DNA of 64,000 nt from Actinospineispora acaciae DSM 45401 (GCF_000620785.1 NZ_JIAI01000002.1:998177-1062176), one strand, 5' to 3'; positions 8,972 to 21,250 are shown, counted from the first letter of the stretch. Numbers and translations: made by a program. The notes: generated by a model not told the origin, from the letters alone.

Positions 8972-9991
8972 GTGGGGCAGGTACGGCTCGGCGACATCGA
9001 GCTACGAAATCGTTTGGTGACATCGTCGAGCCTGCTCGGCTACGGGGTGTCGGACGCGGCGCTGGTGCCGTACGGGATGAGTCCGATCTCCCGGTTCGTC
9101 CCGCTGCACAGGTTCGGCGCGGTCACCACCCGCACCCTCACGGTGGAGCCCCGCGACGGGCACTTCACCAACCGGGTGGACTGGTCACCCGCCGAGGTGC
9201 CCGACCTGTTACGCAGGTACGCGCGGGTGCTGCGACCGACCAGCTCCGGCTGGGTCAACGCCTTCGGCTGGTGCAACATCGGCATCGAGGCCTACCTGCG
9301 CGACTACTACCCGCGCACCCGCGACCAGCGCACCATCATCTCCCTCGGTGGGTTCTCCGCCGAGGAGTTCGTCAACCTGGTCGACGCGGTGAACAAGGCG
9401 GTGCCGGCAGGGGACATCGCCGCCGTCGAGTTCAACGTGTCCTGCCACAACGTCAACTTCGACTTCTCCGCGATCCTGGACGCGGTGCTCGCCGACGCGG
9501 TGCCGCGCAGCAACCACCCGGTGATCCTCAAGCTGTCGCCGGACGTGGACTACCTGGACAACGCCCGCCGCGCGGCCGCCGCCGGCGTCAGTGCGCTGAC
9601 CGCCATCAACACCGTGAAGGCGCTGCGGCTGAACCCGCGCACCGGCGAGCCGCTGCTGTCCAACCGCTACGGAGGCCTGTCCGGCCGGGCGATCAAGCCG
9701 ATCGGCCTGCGGGTGGTCGCCGAGCTGCGCGACGCCGGCGTCACGCTGCCGATCATCGCCACCGGCGGCATCCGCACCGCCGACGACTGCCGGGAGTACT
9801 TCTGGGCCGGTGCCGACGCGGTCAGCCTGGGCAGCGCGACCTGGCTGCGTTCCTACCCCGGCTACGCCCTCGCCCCGCTCTACGCCACCCGGGTGCGCCG
9901 ACTGCTCCGGGTGATGGAGCACAACCCGGAGCAACCGTTCAGTAGCGTGGCGTTACGCTCACCCGTCCCTTCGGAATCTCAGATTCGATGA
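8972..9991 (+). CDS. Dihydroorotate dehydrogenase-like FMN protein
   Basis: A 339-residue TIM-barrel flavoprotein of the class 1 dihydroorotate dehydrogenase/dihydropyrimidine dehydrogenase superfamily. Features include AAVEFNVSCHNVNFDF (the NxSCPN-like segment, here NVSCHN), VILKLSPDVDYL with the FMN-site Lys, AINTVKALRLN and the phosphate-binding IIATGGIRTADDCREYFWAGADAVSLGSA. GTG 8972 is preferred because GAGGGGAG lies 5 bases before it; an ATG at 8936 lacks a good ribosome-binding site. It is not next to pyrimidine genes, so it is probably not the housekeeping PyrD. Its partner and substrate are unclear. It lies between the amine oxidase and the dehalogenase-like gene in one orientation. 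Confidence 0.7.
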   Translation: MGQVRLGDIELRNRLVTSSSLLGYGVSDAALVPYGMSPISRFVPLHRFGAVTTRTLTVEPRDGHFTNRVDWSPAEVPDLLRRYARVLRPTSSGWVNAFGWCNIGIEAYLRDYYPRTRDQRTIISLGGFSAEEFVNLVDAVNKAVPAGDIAAVEFNVSCHNVNFDFSAILDAVLADAVPRSNHPVILKLSPDVDYLDNARRAAAAGVSALTAINTVKALRLNPRTGEPLLSNRYGGLSGRAIKPIGLRVVAELRDAGVTLPIIATGGIRTADDCREYFWAGADAVSLGSATWLRSYPGYALAPLYATRVRRLLRVMEHNPEQPFSSVALRSPVPSESQIR

Positions 9992-10004
9992 GGCGGTGCG
10001 GCCG

Positions 10005-10697
10005 ATGACTGCGCCCGAACGGACCCGGGCACGGCGTCCGAAAGTCGTGCTGCTCGACGTGTTCGAGACGCTGCTGCGGCTGTCCGCGCTGCGTCCGAGG
10101 TTCGTCGACGTCGGGCGGCCCGAGCGGGAGCTCGAGCTGTTCTTCGCCCGCACCCTGCGGGACGGCATGGCACTCACCCTGGCCGGCGGCTCGCCGCCGT
10201 TCACCGAGGTCGCCCGGTCCGCGCTGATCGGCACCACTGGCCGGCGGCTCAGCGAGGAGGCGGTGCAGCACGTGCTCGCCGGCCTGTCCGAGCTGCCGCC
10301 GCACCCCGACGTGGAGCCCGCGCTGATCACCCTGGCCAGGGCGCGGGTGCCCGCGTACGCGTTCACCCACGGCTCCGCCGACGTGGTCCGCCAGGCGCTG
10401 GACCGCGCCCAGCTGCGCAGCTACCTGCGCGGCGTGCTCTCCGCCGAGGAGATCGGCTCGTTCAAACCCCCGGCGACGGTGTACCACTGGGCCTGCAAAA
10501 GGGTCGGCAGCGAGGCCGCCCGCACCGCGCTGGTCTCCGTGCACCCGTGGGACGTGCACGGCGCCGTGCGCGCCGGCCTGCTCGCGGGGTTCGCGACCCG
10601 CCAGGAGGGCGGCATGTCCGACGTGTTCGACGCGCCGCACGTGGTCGCCGAGACTTTGGACGTCGTGGTCGAACGCCTGCTCGCCCAGCCGGCCTAG
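10005..10697 (+). CDS. Haloacid dehalogenase-like (type II) hydrolase
   Basis: A 230-residue HAD-superfamily protein. The nucleophile motif is VVLLDVFETLL (Asp with the DVFxTL pattern of L-2-haloacid dehalogenases). Motif II is FTHGSADV where true dehalogenases usually have a Ser-Asn pair; motif III Lys is in GSFKPPATVYHWA, and the last motif is VHPWDVHGAVRAGL. The replaced motif II residues suggest that it may not dehalogenate and could be a phosphatase-like member. The ATG at 10005 has GAGGCGG eight bases upstream; GTG 9996 is an in-frame alternative. It follows the dihydroorotate-dehydrogenase-like gene by 13 bases and its stop overlaps the convergent tetR gene. Confidence 0.75.
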   Translation: MTAPERTRARRPKVVLLDVFETLLRLSALRPRFVDVGRPERELELFFARTLRDGMALTLAGGSPPFTEVARSALIGTTGRRLSEEAVQHVLAGLSELPPHPDVEPALITLARARVPAYAFTHGSADVVRQALDRAQLRSYLRGVLSAEEIGSFKPPATVYHWACKRVGSEAARTALVSVHPWDVHGAVRAGLLAGFATRQEGGMSDVFDAPHVVAETLDVVVERLLAQPA

Positions 10698-11233
10698 TCG
10701 AGCCCGAGCGCGGCGCACGCCGCGTCCACCGAGGCCCGCCGCAGCTCCTCGCGCGGTGCGTCCCGGAACTGGATGGTGCAGTCCTGCAGCCCGCCCAGCG
10801 CGGTCACCGCCCTGGTGGCCTGCTCCAGCGTGGGCTCGGGGCCGACCAGCAGCACGGTCAACCGGGTGCGCCAGTCCACCACCAGCTCGACCATGCCCAG
10901 CTCGGCCAGCGTGGTCAGCTCGCTGAGCATGAGCAGCAGCAGCCTGCGGTGCCGGTAGTAGAAGTCGAAGCAGGTCTCCAACAGCGCGCGCGGCTCCACG
11001 GCGCCGCCGAGTGCCTCCTGCGCACTCAGGAACTCCTCGGCCTCGTCGAGCACCGGCTGCACGATGCTGCGCACCAGCTCCTCGCGCGAGGAGAAGTGGT
11101 AGTACAGCGCGGGCTTGGTGATCCCCAGCCGGTCCGCGATGTCGCGCAGGCTGGTCTTCTGCACGCCCTGCTCGGCGAACAGCTCGCCCGCGGCGTCCTG
11201 GATGCGCCGCTTGGTGTCCGAGGGGCGAGGCAT
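10694..11233 (-). CDS. TetR family transcriptional regulator
   Basis: A 179-residue repressor. The N-terminal helix-turn-helix is seen at residues about 8-52 (IQDAAGELFAEQGVQKTSLR, then DIADRLGITKPALYYHFSSREEL). The ligand-binding half is helical and rich in Leu, with no recognisable specificity. It is divergent from the flavin monooxygenase gene across a 78-base gap that carries two inverted repeats (11249-11266 and 11281-11296). Control of both genes is therefore likely, with the monooxygenase substrate or a related drug as inducer. The 3' end overlaps the HAD gene by 4 bases. Confidence 0.9.
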   Translation of the reverse strand: MPRPSDTKRRIQDAAGELFAEQGVQKTSLRDIADRLGITKPALYYHFSSREELVRSIVQPVLDEAEEFLSAQEALGGAVEPRALLETCFDFYYRHRRLLLLMLSELTTLAELGMVELVVDWRTRLTVLLVGPEPTLEQATRAVTALGGLQDCTIQFRDAPREELRRASVDAACAALGLD

Positions 11234-11248
11234 GGCGGCCAGGATATC

Positions 11249-11266
11249 TGACTTAACGGTAGGTCA
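11249..11266. promoter_or_regulatory. Candidate TetR operator 1
   Basis: An imperfect palindrome, TGACTTA-ACGG-TAGGTCA, in the tetR/monooxygenase divergent gap. It overlaps a plausible -35 (TTAACG, 11253-11258) that lies 18 bases before a -10 (TATGCT, 11277-11282) reading towards the monooxygenase. Binding here would block that promoter and, being close to the tetR start, tetR itself. Confidence 0.5.
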
Positions 11267-11280
11267 GTGTACGCGCTATG

Positions 11281-11296
11281 CTTACCTTCCGGTAAG
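11281..11296. promoter_or_regulatory. Candidate TetR operator 2
   Basis: A perfect 6-bp-arm palindrome, CTTACC-TTCC-GGTAAG, covering the end of the predicted -10 and the transcription start region of the monooxygenase gene. It lies directly before its ribosome-binding site AAGGAGG (11298-11304). Confidence 0.55.
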
Positions 11297-11311
11297 TAAG
11301 GAGGCGGACGG

Positions 11312-12544
11312 ATGCGAGTCCTCATCTCCGGCGCGAGCATCGCCGGGCCCGTGCTGGCCTACTGGCTGACCAGGCACGGGTTCACCGTCACCGTCGTCGA
11401 GCGATCACCGGCGCTGCGCAAGACGGGCGGGCACGCGGTGGACCTGTTCCGGCCCGCGATGGACATCTCCGAGCGGATGGGCGTGCTGGCTCGCGTCGAG
11501 GAGATGGCCACCCGCGTGGACCGGATGACCGTGCACCGCGAGGGCGCCCGGAAGCCGTTCGCGGTGGACCTCGGGAAGGTGTACCGGGCGGCCTCGGACC
11601 GGCACGTCGAGATCATGCGCGACGACCTGAGCGAGATCTACTACGACGCGACCCGCGACGACGTGGAGTACGTGTTCGGCGACCATCTGACGGCGATCGA
11701 CGCCGAGGAGGGCACTGTGGTTTTCGAGCACGGTCCGCCGCGCCGGTTCGACGTGGTGGTCGGCGCGGACGGGCTGCACTCGGGCGTGCGCCGGCTGGTG
11801 TTCGGGCCGGAGGCCGGGGTCTTCATCGGGGCGTACCTGGCGGTGCTGTCGGTGCCGCGCGAGCGCGCCGTGGTCGGCGAGTACGTCGGGCACCTGGGCG
11901 CCGGGCGGATGGCCGGGGTGTACGCGGCCGAGCACATGACCGACGCGCGGGCGGTGTTCCTGTTCCGCGCCGAGCGCGAGCTGGACTGCCACCACCGGGA
12001 CGTCCCGAGGCAGAAACGGCTGCTGCGCGAGGCGTTCGCCGGCATGCACGGCGACGTGGACGGCTGGCTGGACGAGCTGGACGCCACCCCGGCGTTCTAC
12101 TTCGACTCGATCACCCAGCTCCGCGCGGACACCTGGTCGCGCGGGCGGGTGACGCTGGTGGGGGACGCGGGCTACTGCCCGGGGCCGGCCGTCGGCGGCA
12201 GCACCAGCCTGGCCGTGGTGGGCGCCTACACGCTGGCCGGCGAGCTGGCCGAGGCCGGCGGCGACGCAGGGCGCGCGTTCGCCGCCTACGAGCGCGCGAT
12301 GGCCGGGCCGGTGCGTGGAGCGCGGGCGTTCGCGCTCGGCTCCGCCCGCACGCTCATCCCGCGCACCCCGCTCGGCGCCTGGGCGCTCGCCTCGGGCGCG
12401 CGGCTGGTGTCCGCGCTCCCGACCGCCCTCACCAGGTCACTGGCCAGACTCAACCAGCGAGGCGTGCGCCTCTACGACTCGATGGCCGTCAAGGACTACC
12501 TGGGCGCCCGTACACCGAGACGTGAGCGCCCGACGCGGCGGTGA
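11312..12544 (+). CDS. FAD-dependent monooxygenase (TetX/PHBH-like)
   Basis: A 410-residue class A flavin monooxygenase. The FAD motif is at residues 2-24 (RVLISGASIAGPVLAYWLTR) with Glu30 ending beta-2 (VVVER); the DG motif is VVVGADGLHSGVRR, and the GD motif RVTLVGDAGYCPGPAVGGSTSLAVVGAY. These enzymes hydroxylate aromatic or polyketide substrates with NAD(P)H and oxygen; several inactivate drugs. A strong AAGGAGG sits 7 bases before the ATG. A divergent TetR regulator and two operators suggest substrate-induced expression. The C-terminal coding region overlaps the convergent methyltransferase gene by 56 bases. Confidence 0.85.
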   Translation: MRVLISGASIAGPVLAYWLTRHGFTVTVVERSPALRKTGGHAVDLFRPAMDISERMGVLARVEEMATRVDRMTVHREGARKPFAVDLGKVYRAASDRHVEIMRDDLSEIYYDATRDDVEYVFGDHLTAIDAEEGTVVFEHGPPRRFDVVVGADGLHSGVRRLVFGPEAGVFIGAYLAVLSVPRERAVVGEYVGHLGAGRMAGVYAAEHMTDARAVFLFRAERELDCHHRDVPRQKRLLREAFAGMHGDVDGWLDELDATPAFYFDSITQLRADTWSRGRVTLVGDAGYCPGPAVGGSTSLAVVGAYTLAGELAEAGGDAGRAFAAYERAMAGPVRGARAFALGSARTLIPRTPLGAWALASGARLVSALPTALTRSLARLNQRGVRLYDSMAVKDYLGARTPRRERPTRR

Positions 12545-13241
12545 ACGGCTCGCGGCGCCACCCGGCCCACCGCTCGCGCAGCCGCAGGCCGGCGAGCTGT
12601 GCCATCAGGTCCAGCTCGGACGGCCACGCGTAGCGCAGCGAGACCGGCAGCAGCCGGATGCCCTCGGCGCGCATCAGCATGTGCTGGCTGTCGATGCGCT
12701 GGGCGACCGGGTCGTGCCTGCTGACGTCCAGGAGCACCTCGTCCACCGTGACGCGGTTGGTGTTCACCGACTGCTGTCGCTCGAACCGTTTCGGATCCGG
12801 CACGAACGCCTCGATCACGAACACGCCGTCGTCGGTGAGACGCTCGGCGACGTTGCGGAAGCAGCGCACCTGCTCGGCCTGGGTGAGCAGCGCGAAGAAC
12901 GTGTTGAACACGACGTACACCAGCCGGAACCGTCCCTCGACGGCCACATCCGCGAAGTCCCCGAGTGCGACCGGGATGCGGCCGCCGCCCGGCTTGGTGC
13001 GCAGCTCGGCGACCATGGCCTCGGAGGCGTCGATGCCGTGCACCTCGACGCCGCGTTCGGCCAGCGGCAGTGCGATCCGCCCGGTTCCGATGGCCAGCTC
13101 CAGCGCCCGGCCGCCGCCGGCGCCGCCGGCAAGCTCGGCCAACAGCGCCGCTATCGTCTCGGTGCCCTCGCCCCGAGGGTGCCACCGGTCGTAGACGTCG
13201 GCGATCAGGTCGCCGTAGGTGCTCGCGTCGTAGCCCTCCAT
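12489..13241 (-). CDS. Class I SAM-dependent methyltransferase
   Basis: A 250-residue methyltransferase. It begins MEGYDASTYGDLIADVYDRW, a typical lead-in, followed by the SAM motif I GRALELAIGTGRIALPLAERG and motif II acidic residue (VHGIDASEAM). Motif IV is RLVYVVFNTFFALLT and a core beta-strand ending is seen near DGVFVIEAFVPD. The substrate is unknown. The ATG at 13241 is preceded by AAGG with almost no spacing, so the exact start is uncertain. It is convergent with, and overlaps, the monooxygenase gene, and diverges from uvrC. Confidence 0.85.
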   Translation of the reverse strand: MEGYDASTYGDLIADVYDRWHPRGEGTETIAALLAELAGGAGGGRALELAIGTGRIALPLAERGVEVHGIDASEAMVAELRTKPGGGRIPVALGDFADVAVEGRFRLVYVVFNTFFALLTQAEQVRCFRNVAERLTDDGVFVIEAFVPDPKRFERQQSVNTNRVTVDEVLLDVSRHDPVAQRIDSQHMLMRAEGIRLLPVSLRYAWPSELDLMAQLAGLRLRERWAGWRREPFTAASGAHVSVYGRPGSP

Positions 13242-13358
13242 CCTTCGATGCAAGCAGACGCGGGCAACACGGTTTCCGCTCGGCGCGACACGCCGGGGGC
13301 GACACGCCGTAGCGGTGCCGGCGAAGGTGCTTGGCCGGTCTTCTAGGCTGGAGGGACC

Positions 13359-15314
13359 ATGGCCGATCCGTCCACATATCGTCCGGCCGCCGGCACCATC
13401 CCGGAGGCCCCGGGGGTGTACCGCTTCTCCGACCAACACGGCCGGGTGATCTACGTCGGCAAGGCGAAGAGCCTGCGCAGCCGGCTCAACTCGTACTTCG
13501 CCGACCTGGTCAACCTGCACCCGCGCACCCGGCAGATGGTCACCACCGCCGCGCACGTGCAGTGGACGGTGGTCAGCACCGAGGTCGAGGCGCTCCAGCT
13601 GGAGTACAACTGGATCAAGGAGTTCGACCCCCGGTTCAACGTCAGGTACCGCGACGACAAGACCTACCCGGTGCTGGCGGTGACCCTGCCCGACGAGTAC
13701 CCGAGGCTGCACGTCTACCGGGGACCCCGGCGCAAGGGGGTGCGCTACTTCGGGCCGTACGCGCACGCCTGGGCGATCCGCGAGACGCTGGACCTGCTGC
13801 TGCGCGTGTTCCCGGCGCGGACCTGCTCGAACGGGGTCTTTCGACGGCACGGGCAGATCGGCCGCCCGTGCCTGCTGGGCTACATCGACAAGTGCTCCGC
13901 GCCGTGCGTCGGCCGGGTCGACGCGGACGAGCACCGCGACATCGTCAACGACTTCTGCGACTTCCTGGGCGGGCGCACCGACCGGATGATCCGGGAGCTG
14001 GAGCGGAAGATGGCCGCCGCCTCCGAGGAGCTGGAGTTCGAGCGGGCGGCCCGGCTGCGCGACGACATCGGCGCGCTGCGCCGCGCCATGGAGCGCCAGG
14101 CCGTGGTGCTCGGGGACGGCACGGACGCGGATGTGGTGGCGTTCGCGGACGACGAGCTGGAGGCCGCCGTCCAGGTCTTCCACGTGCGCGGCGGCCGGGT
14201 GCGCGGGCAGCGCGGCTGGGTGATCGAGAAGGCCGAGGAGATGGGCACCGCCGACCTGGTGGCCCAGTTCCTGAGCCAGTTCTACGGCGAGCAGGCCGCG
14301 CTGCTCGACTCCGGGGTGGACTCGTCCGAGGCGCCGGTGCCGAAGGAGATCCTGGTCCCCGAGCTGCCCACCGACTCCGACACGATCGCCGAGTGGCTGT
14401 GCGGGCTGCGCGGCAGCCGGGTGCGGCTGCGGGTGCCGGTCCGGGGCGACAAGCGGGCGCTCGCGGACACCGTGGCCCGCAACGCCGCCGAGGCCCTGAC
14501 CCAGCACAAGCTGCGCAGGGCCGGCGACCTCACCGCCCGCTCCGCCGCGCTCACCGAGATCCAGGAGGCGCTCGGGCTGGACTCCGCGCCGCTGCGCATC
14601 GAGTGCGTGGACGTCAGCCACGTGCAGGGCAGCGACGTGGTGGCCTCGCTGGTGGTGTTCGAGGACGGCCTGGTCCGCAAGTCCGAGTACCGCCGCTTCG
14701 AGATCAAGGGCGGGGCCGAGGGCGGGGACGTCGCGTCCATCGCCGAGGTCGTGCGCCGCCGCTTCCGCCGCTACCTGGCGGAGTCCGACCAGCCCGAGGG
14801 CCCGAACCCCGGCATCGACCCGGAGACCGGCCGCCCCCGCAAGTTCGCCTACCCGCCGAACCTGCTGGTCGTGGACGGCGGCGCGCCGCAGGTGGAGGCC
14901 GCGTCGGACGTGCTGGCCGACCTCGGCGTCACGGACGTGGCGGTGTGCGGGCTGGCCAAGCGGCTGGAGGAGGTCTGGCTGCCGGCCGACCCGGACCCGG
15001 TGATCCTGCCGCGCACCAGCGAGGGGCTGTACCTGCTGCAGCGGATCCGGGACGAGGCGCACCGGTTCGCCATCACCTACCACCGGCAGAAACGTTCCAA
15101 GCGGATGACCGAGTCCGCGCTGGACGCGGTGCCCGGGCTCGGACAGGCCCGCCGCACCGCGCTGCTCAGGCACTTCGGCTCGCTGCGCAAGCTCAAGGCG
15201 GCCGATGCCGACGAGATCGCCGCCGTGCCGGGGATGGGGCCCCGCACGGCGGCCGCCGTGGTCGCCGCGCTGCGCGGTGACCAGCCATCCGACACCTCGG
15301 GGGAGAAGACGTGA
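13359..15314 (+). CDS. uvrC: Excinuclease ABC subunit C
   Basis: The nuclease subunit of UvrABC nucleotide excision repair makes the incisions on both sides of a DNA lesion. The 651-residue protein has all expected parts. These are the GIY-YIG nuclease domain ([20 protein letters not shown], about residues 17-36), a UVR helical-hairpin motif ([15 protein letters not shown], about 225-240), the RNase H-like C-terminal nuclease ([16 protein letters not shown] and [14 protein letters not shown]), and tandem helix-hairpin-helix motifs at the end ([33 protein letters not shown]). GGAGGGACC precedes the ATG. It starts the uvrC-rapZ-yvcK-whiA operon conserved across Actinobacteria. Confidence 0.97.
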   Translation: MADPSTYRPAAGTIPEAPGVYRFSDQHGRVIYVGKAKSLRSRLNSYFADLVNLHPRTRQMVTTAAHVQWTVVSTEVEALQLEYNWIKEFDPRFNVRYRDDKTYPVLAVTLPDEYPRLHVYRGPRRKGVRYFGPYAHAWAIRETLDLLLRVFPARTCSNGVFRRHGQIGRPCLLGYIDKCSAPCVGRVDADEHRDIVNDFCDFLGGRTDRMIRELERKMAAASEELEFERAARLRDDIGALRRAMERQAVVLGDGTDADVVAFADDELEAAVQVFHVRGGRVRGQRGWVIEKAEEMGTADLVAQFLSQFYGEQAALLDSGVDSSEAPVPKEILVPELPTDSDTIAEWLCGLRGSRVRLRVPVRGDKRALADTVARNAAEALTQHKLRRAGDLTARSAALTEIQEALGLDSAPLRIECVDVSHVQGSDVVASLVVFEDGLVRKSEYRRFEIKGGAEGGDVASIAEVVRRRFRRYLAESDQPEGPNPGIDPETGRPRKFAYPPNLLVVDGGAPQVEAASDVLADLGVTDVAVCGLAKRLEEVWLPADPDPVILPRTSEGLYLLQRIRDEAHRFAITYHRQKRSKRMTESALDAVPGLGQARRTALLRHFGSLRKLKAADADEIAAVPGMGPRTAAAVVAALRGDQPSDTSGEKT

Positions 15315-16198
15315 ACAGCACGGGGCCCAGCGCCTCCGGTATCGAGGTCGCGCTGGTCAGCGGCCTGTCCGGGGCGGGGCGGAGCACGGCGGCCAAGGTC
15401 CTGGAGGACCTGGGCTGGTTCGTGGTGGACAACCTGCCGCCGGAGCTGATCTCCACCATGGTGGAGCTCGGGTCCAGGGCACGAGGCGAGATCACCCGGA
15501 TCGCGGTGGTCATGGACGTGCGCAGCCGCGCGTTCACCGACGACCTGTCCTCGGTGATCAAGGATCTGGACGCGCGGGGCTACAAGCCCCGGCTGCTCTA
15601 CCTGGAGGCCAGCGACCAGGTGCTGATCGGGCGGTTCGAGCACGTCCGGCGGGGCCACCCGTTACAGGGCGCCGGCCGGCTGGCCGACGGCATCGCCGCC
15701 GAGCGCGAGCTGCTCGGCCCGCTGCGCGCCGCCGCCGACCTGGTGCTGGACACCAGCGCGCTGTCGGTGCACCAGCTGCGGGCCGCCATCGAGCGCTCGT
15801 TCGGCACCGAGGCGTCCGCGGACACCAAGGTCACCCTGCTGTCCTTCGGCTACAAGTACGGGCTGCCGATGGACTCCGACCTGGTCATCGACATGCGGTT
15901 CCTGCCGAACCCGCACTGGATCCCGGAGCTGCGCGACTTCACCGGCAAGGACGAGGCGGTCCGCGACTACGTGCTCTCCCAGGAGGGCGCCGAGGAGTTC
16001 CTGGACCGCTACCACGAGCTGTTGCACCTGGTGAACGGCGGTTACCGGCGTGAGGGCAAGCGCTACCTCACGGTCGCGGTCGGCTGCACCGGCGGCAAGC
16101 ACCGCAGCGTGGCCATCGCCGAGGAGCTGGCCAGGCGGCTGCACGGGGAGGACGGCGTGACGGTCAGCGTGGCCCACCGCGACCTGGGACGCGAGTGA
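15311..16198 (+). CDS. rapZ: RapZ-family nucleotide-binding protein
   Basis: A 295-residue P-loop protein of the RapZ/YvcJ family. The N-terminal Walker A is [20 protein letters not shown]. The usual P-loop Lys is Arg, which I recall as normal in actinobacterial members. The C-terminal domain has [20 protein letters not shown] and [20 protein letters not shown], the RapZ signature. In enterobacteria RapZ adapts RNase E to the GlmZ small RNA; in Gram-positives the role is less clear but the gene stays with yvcK and whiA. GTG 15311 overlaps the uvrC stop and the stop overlaps the yvcK start. Confidence 0.93.
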   Translation: MNSTGPSASGIEVALVSGLSGAGRSTAAKVLEDLGWFVVDNLPPELISTMVELGSRARGEITRIAVVMDVRSRAFTDDLSSVIKDLDARGYKPRLLYLEASDQVLIGRFEHVRRGHPLQGAGRLADGIAAERELLGPLRAAADLVLDTSALSVHQLRAAIERSFGTEASADTKVTLLSFGYKYGLPMDSDLVIDMRFLPNPHWIPELRDFTGKDEAVRDYVLSQEGAEEFLDRYHELLHLVNGGYRREGKRYLTVAVGCTGGKHRSVAIAEELARRLHGEDGVTVSVAHRDLGRE

Positions 16199-17208
16199 GC
16201 ACCCTCGCCCCGAAAGCGGTCGCGCTGGGGGGAGGGCACGGGCTCTTCGCCACGCTCAGCGCGCTGCGGCTGTTCACCGACGCGGTGACCGCCGTGGTCA
16301 CCGTCGCCGACGACGGCGGCTCGTCCGGGCGGCTGCGCGGCGAGCTGGGCGTGCTGCCGCCCGGCGACCTGCGGATGGCGCTGGCCGCGCTGGCCGACGG
16401 CGGCCCGTCCGGCGCCCGCTGGGGCCAGCTGTTCCAGCACCGCTTCGGCGGCACCGGCGCGCTGGCCGGCCACGCCGTGGGCAACCTGCTGCTGGCCGGC
16501 CTGATCGAGGTGCTCGGCGACCCGGTGGCCGCCCTGGACGAGGCGTGCACGCTGCTCGGCGTGCGCGGCCGGGTGCTCCCGATGAGCGCCGAGCCGCTGA
16601 TCATCGAGGCCGAGGTGACCGGCCTCGGCCAGGACCCGGACACGGTCAGCCGGATCAGGGGACAGGTGGCGGTGGCCAGCACCCCCGGCCGGGTCCGCCG
16701 GGTATGGCTGCACCCGGCCCGGCCGAGGGCCTGCCCGCAGGCGGTGGAGGCGGTGCGCGCCGCCGAGCTGGTGCTGCTCGGACCCGGCTCCTGGTTCACC
16801 AGCGTGCTGCCGCACCTGCTGGTGCCGGAGCTGCGCCGGGCGCTGCTGGACACCCCCGCCCGGCGGGTCGTGGTGCTCAACCTTGCCCCCCAACCGGGGG
16901 AAACCGCGGGCTTCTCACCCGAGCAACACCTGGACGTTCTCTGCGAGCACGCCCCTGAGCTGCGGATTGACGCGGTGCTGGCGGACACCCACGCGGTGCC
17001 GGTCGCGGAGCGGCTGCAACACTCGGCGGCCGCACTGGGTGCGAAGGCGGTGTTGGCCCCGATCGGCGAACCGGACGGTTCGCCGAGGCACAACCCGGCG
17101 GCCCTCGCCGACGCGGTGCGGTCCGTGCTCGCGGAGCTGGACCGGGGGGAGCGGGACAAGGAAGCGCGGTCGCGGTCCGGCCGAGAGGAGAAGACGAGGT
17201 GGCGATGA
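16195..17208 (+). CDS. YvcK-family gluconeogenesis factor (CofD-like)
   Basis: A 337-residue member of the YvcK/CofD superfamily, which binds UDP-sugars and supports cell-wall homeostasis and growth on gluconeogenic carbon in Bacillus and mycobacteria (CuvA). Visible family segments are [46 protein letters not shown], and [24 protein letters not shown] 16195 overlaps the rapZ stop as GTGA, and the 3' end overlaps the whiA start. The operon position matches M. tuberculosis Rv1422. Confidence 0.93.
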   Translation: MSTLAPKAVALGGGHGLFATLSALRLFTDAVTAVVTVADDGGSSGRLRGELGVLPPGDLRMALAALADGGPSGARWGQLFQHRFGGTGALAGHAVGNLLLAGLIEVLGDPVAALDEACTLLGVRGRVLPMSAEPLIIEAEVTGLGQDPDTVSRIRGQVAVASTPGRVRRVWLHPARPRACPQAVEAVRAAELVLLGPGSWFTSVLPHLLVPELRRALLDTPARRVVVLNLAPQPGETAGFSPEQHLDVLCEHAPELRIDAVLADTHAVPVAERLQHSAAALGAKAVLAPIGEPDGSPRHNPAALADAVRSVLAELDRGERDKEARSRSGREEKTRWR

Positions 17209-18181
17209 CATCGTCGGTGAAGGACGAACTCAGCCGGCTGTCGGTGACCAAGCCGTGCTGTCGTCGGTCCGAGCTGTCCTCCCTGCTGCGGTTCGCCGGC
17301 GGGCTGCACATCGTGGGCGGCAAGGTGGTGATCGAGGCCGAGGTGGACACCGGCTCGGTGGCCCGCCGGCTGCGCCGCGAGGTGCACGACCTGTACGGGC
17401 ACACCTCCGAGGTGCAGGTGATCAGCTCCGGCGGGCTGCGCCGGGGCGCCCGGTACGTGGTGCGGGTGGTCAAGGACGGCGCCGGGCTGGCCCGCCAGAC
17501 CGGGCTGCTGGACCTGCGCGGGCGGCCGGTGCGCGGGCTGCCGCCGCAGGTGGTGTCCGGCGGGCTGTGCGACGCCGAGGCGGCCTGGCGCGGCGCGTTC
17601 CTGGCCCACGGCTCGCTCACCGAGCCCGGCCGCAGCTCCGCGCTGGAGGTCACCTGCCCCGGCCCGGAGGCGGCGCTGGCGCTGGTCGGCGCGGCCCGGC
17701 GGCTGGGCGTGACGGCCAAGGCCCGCGAGGTGCGCGGCGCGGACCGGGTGGTGGTGCGCGACGGCGACGCGATCGGCGCGCTGCTCACCAGGCTGGGCGC
17801 GCACTCCTCGGTGCTGGCCTGGGAGGAGCGCCGGATGCGCCGCGAGGTGCGGGCCACCGCGAACCGGCTGGCCAACTTCGACGACGCCAACCTGCGCCGC
17901 TCCGCGCGCGCCGCCGTGGCCGCGTCCGCGCGCGTCCGCCGCGCGCTGGACCTGCTCGCCGACGACATCCCCGACCACCTGCTCGCCGCCGGCAAGCTGC
18001 GCCTGGAGCACACCCAGGCCTCGCTGGAGGAGCTGGGCCAGCTCTCCGACCCGCCGATGACCAAGGACGCGGTCGCCGGCCGGATCCGCCGCCTCCTGCA
18101 CATGGCCGACAAGCGCGCCGCCGACCTGGGCGTCCCCGACACCGAGTCCGCCGTCACCGCTGAGATGCTGGCCGACACGTA

Positions 18182-18182
<1 letters not shown>
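17199..18182 (+). CDS. whiA: DNA-binding developmental regulator WhiA
   Basis: WhiA controls sporulation septation in Streptomyces and is present in nearly all Gram-positives. The 327-residue protein has the N-terminal LAGLIDADG-like half ([40 protein letters not shown]) and a C-terminal helix-turn-helix ([33 protein letters not shown]). GTG 17199 gives the usual start; ATG 17205, which overlaps the yvcK stop as ATGA, is equally possible. GAGGAG lies upstream. The gene ends exactly where a long palindrome begins (18182-18229), which probably terminates the operon. Confidence 0.95.
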
Positions 18183-20464
<2,282 letters not shown>

Positions 20465-20468
<4 letters not shown>

Positions 20469-21250
20469 CACGTAAGCCGCTGATCGCCGGCAACTGGAAG
20501 ATGAACCTCAACCACCTCGAGGGCATCGCCCTGGTGCAGAAGCTCGCCTTCGCGCTGCCGGAGAAGTACTACACGAAGATCGAGATGGCGGTCCTGCCGC
20601 CGTTCACGCACATCCGCAGCATCCAGACCATGATCGACGGTGACGAGCTGCTGATGGTGCACGGCGCGCAGGACATCGCGCCCAAGGACTCCGGCGCGTT
20701 CACCGGCGACGTCTCCGGCCCGATGCTGGCGAAGCTGGGCTGTACCTACGTGGTGGTCGGGCACTCCGAGCGCCGCGAGCACCACGGCGAGGACGACGCG
20801 CTGGTCAACGCCAAGGTGCGGGCGGCGCTGCGCAACGGCATCACCCCGATCCTGTGCGTCGGCGAGGGCCTGGCGGTGCGCGAGGAGGGCCAGCACGTGG
20901 AGCACTGCGTCAAGCAGCTCGACGCCGCGCTGGGCAGGGTGACCGCCGAGCAGGTCGCCGGGCTGGTGATCGCCTACGAGCCGATCTGGGCGATCGGCAC
21001 CGGCCGGGTGGCCACCCCGGCGGACGCCCAGGAGGTCTGTGGCGCGCTGCGCGAGCGGGTGCGCTCCCGCCACGGCGAGCCCACCGCGGCGGCGGTGCGG
21101 GTGCTCTACGGCGGCTCGGTGAAGTCGGGCAACATCGGCGAGCTGGTCGCCGAGCCGGACGTGGACGGCGCATTGGTCGGCGGCGCCAGCCTGGACGCCG
21201 ACGAGTTCGCCAAGCTGTGCGCGATAGCCGCGGGTGGCCCACTGCCCTGA
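20465..21250 (+). CDS. tpiA: Triosephosphate isomerase
   Basis: Interconverts dihydroxyacetone phosphate and glyceraldehyde 3-phosphate. The 261-residue TIM barrel has the catalytic residues in place: Lys in AGNWKMNLN, His in [14 protein letters not shown], and Glu in [12 protein letters not shown], with the phosphate loop [13 protein letters not shown] 20465 overlaps the pgk stop. It is followed after 87 bases by secG, as in many actinobacteria. Confidence 0.97.

Noticed and set aside
12489..15173. An 894-codon open frame on the minus strand across uvrC.
   Set aside because: It is a high-GC shadow: only its last 250 codons (from 13241) encode a recognisable protein, while uvrC has full domain support on the other strand.
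13501..15300. Possible CRISPR-like or tandem repeats in GC-rich stretches.
   Set aside because: Only codon-level repetitiveness; no regularly spaced identical repeats were found here or elsewhere in the window.
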